NCBI GenBank assembly: GCA_016716265.1
Contig: JADJWQ010000006.1
Span: forward strand, 620,001-684,000
Origin: Planctomycetota bacterium
GTDB lineage: Bacteria > Planctomycetota > UBA1135 > UBA2386
Reading direction: 5' to 3'
DNA: 64,000 bases
A model generated the notes under the pieces. It was not told where the DNA came from, did no database searches, and saw nothing but the letters and a program-made list of their open reading frames with translations. A program made the translations under genes and the position numbers. This document shows positions 61,099 through 64,000 of this stretch, one piece after another. Positions within the stretch are counted from its first letter, which is position 1. Each line of letters opens with the position of its first letter.

Positions 61099-61194
61099 CA
61101 CGAGCGAGGGAGACCCCGCCAACGAAGCGACCGCAAACCGGTTCACGCGCGCGCGGAAAAGACCCGAACGAGCCCTCCGCGCGCGGCACAGCGC

Positions 61195-62829
61195 TCAGTT
61201 CTGCCGCAGTTCGACCACGTCGGTCGACTCCAGACCGAGCGCATTCCCGGTGGTCCGCGACGCCGCCTGGAAGTAGACGGCCGGGAGACCGAACGCGAGG
61301 CGCGGGACCACGAAGGACGCCGACGCGGCACCGTTCGAATCGAGCATGATCGGGTGCGAGGCCAGGAAGTTCGTGGCGATGAAGCAACCTGGGGCGCCGG
61401 CGCCTGCCAGCGAGAACGGCAGCGAGAGCGCACCGGACGCCGTGTTGCTGTCGCCGACGTTGATCACCCCCATCGCGTTCGCATCGCCGCCGCGGATCAG
61501 CAGCGAGAACGGCTCGCCGAACTGGATGGCCGCGCTCGAGGGCGCGATCGTCGGACCGCAGCTCACGCCCGCCACGGACGCGGTCAGGCTACCCGGCACG
61601 GCGCCCGCCAGATCGATGGTCTGCACGACCAGCGTGAACGAGCCGACGTTCAGGTCGCCGATCGCGTGCACCAGGTAGTGCACGCCGGTCGCCGGCTTGA
61701 GCGCGACCGGGCCGAAGGCGCGCGTCGTCGTGCCGGCGGCGAACAGCGACGCCGCGTAGAGGCCGCTCGGCACCGGCGCGGTCGCCTCGTTGCCGTTGCT
61801 CAGGTTGCGGATCGTCGCGACCCGATTGCCGAGCGCGTCGAGCGCGACGTCGACGGCGGGGGCGGCGGCCGTGTGCCGCACGGTGAGGCGCGCGCCGCTC
61901 GTCAGCGACGACACGTCGTTCGCGAAGATGCTGAGCACGTTCCCGGTGCCGGCCGCGTCGAGGTGTGCGACGATCGTCACGTCGTCACCTGCGGCGAGCG
62001 TCGGGTTGGCGCTCAGGACCGTCTGGCCCTGCAGGCGCACCGACAGCGCGTACTGCGCCGGGTTGAGCACGAGCGGACCCTGCGAGTCGCCGAAGTCGAA
62101 CGAGAACAGCCGCGTGTTGCCGGCGAAGACATCGACGGGTGCCGGCAGGCCGGGGATGCCGTGGATCACGGTGACCCGGGCGGTGAGCGCCGTCCGCTGG
62201 ACGAGGAGGCGGAAGCTCGGGCCGGATACGTCACCCACCGCGTAGACGATGTAGCGATAGCCGTCCTCCAGCGCGAGGTCGACCGGACCGAACGCGCGCG
62301 TCGTGGTGTTGGCCACGAACAGGCTGGCCGAGTAATTGCCGGGCGCGACGTCGGCGGCCACCTCGTTCGGATTGGAGAGGTTGCCGAACGTCGCCACCGT
62401 GGCGCCGTTCTGCTGCAGCACGACGTCGACTGCAGGGGCCTGTGCGGTGTGGCGGATCGCCAGCCGGCTCTTCGGCAGCGCCAACGCGCTGTCATCGTTG
62501 TCGAACAGCGAGATGGTCGGCGTGCCGGCCGCATCGAGGTGTGCGATCGCCGAGTAGCTCGTGTCCGCAGCCAGATTGACGTTCGCAGTGAGGATGGTCA
62601 CGCCATTGAGCCGCACATCGATCGCGTAGCCGGCGGCGGGCAGGGACAGCGGCCCGAGCTGGTCGCCGTAGTCGAAGGTGAACAGGCTGCCGCCGTTGGC
62701 GAAGACCTCGACCGGGCCGGACAGACCCGGGACGCCGTGAAGGACGGTCAACTCGGCATTCTGAGCCGAGATGCCGGACGTCAGCAGTCCCAGCAGGAGC
62801 GCGGTGCTGCGCAGAGTGGAAGACCTCAT
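61195..62829 (-). CDS. secreted protein with two DUF4397 domains
   Basis: 544 residues. Signal peptide TALLLGLLTSGISAQ. Two DUF4397 repeats follow, each beginning with the same phrase (AELTVLHGVPGLSGPVEVF near 22 and ARVTVIHGIPGLPAPVDVF near 213) and containing HTAQAPAVDV / HTAAAPAVDV and TTTRAFGPV. A C-terminal beta domain (about 405-544) holds a disulfide-sized Cys pair. DUF4397 proteins are surface or extracellular beta-sandwich proteins of unknown role. GAGGA lies about 6 nt before the ATG. It is divergent from the FAS1 gene by 291 bp. Confidence 0.88.
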   Translation of the reverse strand: MRSSTLRSTALLLGLLTSGISAQNAELTVLHGVPGLSGPVEVFANGGSLFTFDYGDQLGPLSLPAAGYAIDVRLNGVTILTANVNLAADTSYSAIAHLDAAGTPTISLFDNDDSALALPKSRLAIRHTAQAPAVDVVLQQNGATVATFGNLSNPNEVAADVAPGNYSASLFVANTTTRAFGPVDLALEDGYRYIVYAVGDVSGPSFRLLVQRTALTARVTVIHGIPGLPAPVDVFAGNTRLFSFDFGDSQGPLVLNPAQYALSVRLQGQTVLSANPTLAAGDDVTIVAHLDAAGTGNVLSIFANDVSSLTSGARLTVRHTAAAPAVDVALDALGNRVATIRNLSNGNEATAPVPSGLYAASLFAAGTTTRAFGPVALKPATGVHYLVHAIGDLNVGSFTLVVQTIDLAGAVPGSLTASVAGVSCGPTIAPSSAAIQFGEPFSLLIRGGDANAMGVINVGDSNTASGALSLPFSLAGAGAPGCFIATNFLASHPIMLDSNGAASASFVVPRLAFGLPAVYFQAASRTTGNALGLESTDVVELRQN

Positions 62830-63120
62830 GGGAATCCTCGTGGGCAGGATGGGCGACGGCGGGTCGTGCGCGCGGTCGGGTCGCGGGCCTGCGAGGGGCC
62901 TCGCGTCACTGGTGGAAAGGACCCGATCGACCGGACCGCTCCCCCGTCGGCGCCCCCGTTCGCGACCGGACCGCCACCGGATGCAGCGCCGCGGCCGGAA
63001 ACCGACCACGGGCGGTACGGTCGTCGATTCGCCGAGCCCAAGGAATCCAACGACAGCTCGTCGACCGAAAGCGGCGCCAACCAACTCGCGCAGCGCCTGC
63101 TGGCGTCTCGCATCAGAGCC

Positions 63121-64000
63121 ATGAAGATCGTCAACGTCGTCCTCTTCGCTTCACTGTCCGCCGCCGCACCGCAGCTCGCCGCCCAGGAGTGGTCGGCCGC
63201 CGCCCACCGCGCCCCGAGCAACGACATCGTCGACACGGCGATCGCCGCCGGGAACTTCAAGACGCTCGTCGCTGCGGTGCAGGCCGCGGGGCTCGTCGAC
63301 ACCCTGCGCGGTGACGGACCGTTCACGGTCTTCGCTCCTACCGACGACGCGTTCGCGAAGCTGCCCGACGGCACCGTCGCCTCGCTGCTGCTCCCCGAGA
63401 ACCGCGTCAAGCTGCAGCGCATCCTGACCTACCACGTCGTCACGGGGCGAGTGAACGCCAAGCAGGTCGTCGGCAGCTCCGCCCTGGCGGCCCTGTCGGG
63501 CGACATGCTGGCGGTCGACACGTCGAACGGCGTCCGCGTCGGCGGCGCCAACGTCGTCAAGACCGACATCACGTGCAGCAACGGCGTGATCCACGTGATC
63601 GACTCCGTGATGCTGCCGCCCGAGCTGCCGAACCTCGTCGAGCTCGCGCTGACGGCGGGATCCTTCCATACGCTGCTCGCCGCCGCCGAGGCCGCCGGGC
63701 TCGCCGAGGCCCTGGCAGGCTCCGGTCCGTTCACCGTCTTCGCGCCGACGGACGCGGCGTTCGCGGCACTGCCGCAGGGCACCGTGGCGAGCCTGCTGAA
63801 GCCGGAGAACAAGGCGAAGCTCGCGGCGATCCTGCAGCTGCACGTCGTGCCGGGGCGCGTCGATGCGCGCAGCGCGATCGTCGCCGGCGAGGCCACGTCG
63901 CTGCAGGGCGGCACGCTGCACTTCGCGATCGTCGACGGCCGCATGCAGGTCAACGGCGCGAACGTGGTCGGCAGCGATCTGCGCGCCAGCAACGGGATCG
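63121..64000 (+). CDS. secreted fasciclin (FAS1) repeat protein, 3' end outside window
   Basis: The first 293 codons are visible. Signal peptide VVLFASLSAAAPQLAAQ is followed by two FAS1 domains. Each has the H1 box (GDGPFTVFAPTDDAFAKLP near 64-82; GSGPFTVFAPTDAAFAALP near 200-219) and the H2-like ending (SNGVIHVIDSVMLPP at about 152-166; the second is reached at the window edge). FAS1 domains mediate adhesion or bind surface polymers. The ATG at 63121 opens the signal peptide; no clear Shine-Dalgarno site or near -10 was seen. Confidence 0.9.
   Translation, partial: MKIVNVVLFASLSAAAPQLAAQEWSAAAHRAPSNDIVDTAIAAGNFKTLVAAVQAAGLVDTLRGDGPFTVFAPTDDAFAKLPDGTVASLLLPENRVKLQRILTYHVVTGRVNAKQVVGSSALAALSGDMLAVDTSNGVRVGGANVVKTDITCSNGVIHVIDSVMLPPELPNLVELALTAGSFHTLLAAAEAAGLAEALAGSGPFTVFAPTDAAFAALPQGTVASLLKPENKAKLAAILQLHVVPGRVDARSAIVAGEATSLQGGTLHFAIVDGRMQVNGANVVGSDLRASNGI

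Noticed and set aside
1..64000. tRNA, rRNA, prophage, insertion sequence or defence island
   Set aside because: No tRNA-like cloverleaf landmarks, transposase, integrase, phage structural or restriction/defence genes were recognised on either strand. The DUF4259 gene alone is not enough for a defence call.

Overview
The window is a very G+C-rich bacterial chromosome segment in which almost every third codon position is G or C. Gene families point to Planctomycetota: a TPR-sulfotransferase, a BNR_4 protein, DUF2961, a 1,176-residue FG-GAP lipoprotein, PIG-L, paired sugar isomerase and Gfo/Idh dehydrogenase genes, DUF4397, FAS1 and an ECF sigma operon. A TonB-dependent receptor indicates a Gram-negative envelope. 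This lineage call is inferred from gene content without a database search. No phage genes, insertion sequence, CRISPR array, rRNA or tRNA was recognised.

Layout. 1-7.5 kb: frameshifted carbon-nitrogen hydrolase with crcB, DUF2961, rhodanese, a translationally coupled ECF sigma / anti-sigma / YbjQ / DUF2891 operon, and a CPBP protease. 7.5-11.6 kb: three-subunit molybdenum hydroxylase of the 4-hydroxybenzoyl-CoA reductase type. 11.6-23.4 kb: sulfotransferase, BNR_4 protein, Na+/solute symporter with a divergent galactokinase-like kinase, a 1.3 kb gene-free spacer, multicopper oxidase, and an FHA-membrane-trypsin fusion. 23.4-32.3 kb: small membrane protein, PIG-L, sugar isomerase, Gfo/Idh dehydrogenase, FG-GAP lipoprotein, membrane-anchored redoxin. 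32.3-41.5 kb: MqnA, DNA topoisomerase VI subunits B and A separated by an ACT protein and a pcm-ftsH pair, a striking 60-bp repeat array with a giant hairpin, and a cation/proton antiporter. 41.7-48.5 kb: a wbpA-wbpE-wbpB-wbpD-like set predicted to make UDP-2,3-diacetamido-2,3-dideoxy-glucuronic acid, then a TPR-redoxin protein. 48.5-58.9 kb: DUF4259, glycosyltransferase, TetR regulator divergent from lipA and a 2-oxoacid dehydrogenase operon (E1alpha, E1beta, E2, a second E1alpha, E3), then an acidic orphan. 58.9-64 kb: TonB-dependent receptor, DUF4397 protein and a FAS1 protein cut by the window end.

How it fits together. The dehydrogenase genes form a nearly complete complex together with the enzyme that lipoylates its E2, and the duplicated E1alpha suggests two substrate specificities sharing one E1beta/E2/E3. 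The wbp-like genes cover four successive steps of one sugar pathway. MqnA points to the futalosine menaquinone route. The secreted and transport proteins suggest use of complex glycans.

The least explained signals are (i) the 60-bp repeats and 42-bp perfect inverted repeat between topoisomerase VI A and the antiporter, (ii) TAnnnT hexamers 6-9 nt upstream of seven start codons, suggesting leaderless transcription, (iii) short tandem repeats of 13-15 bp at gene junctions, and (iv) the two E1alpha paralogs. Two genes (near 225 and 43358) carry single frameshifts that look like sequence errors or recent mutations.
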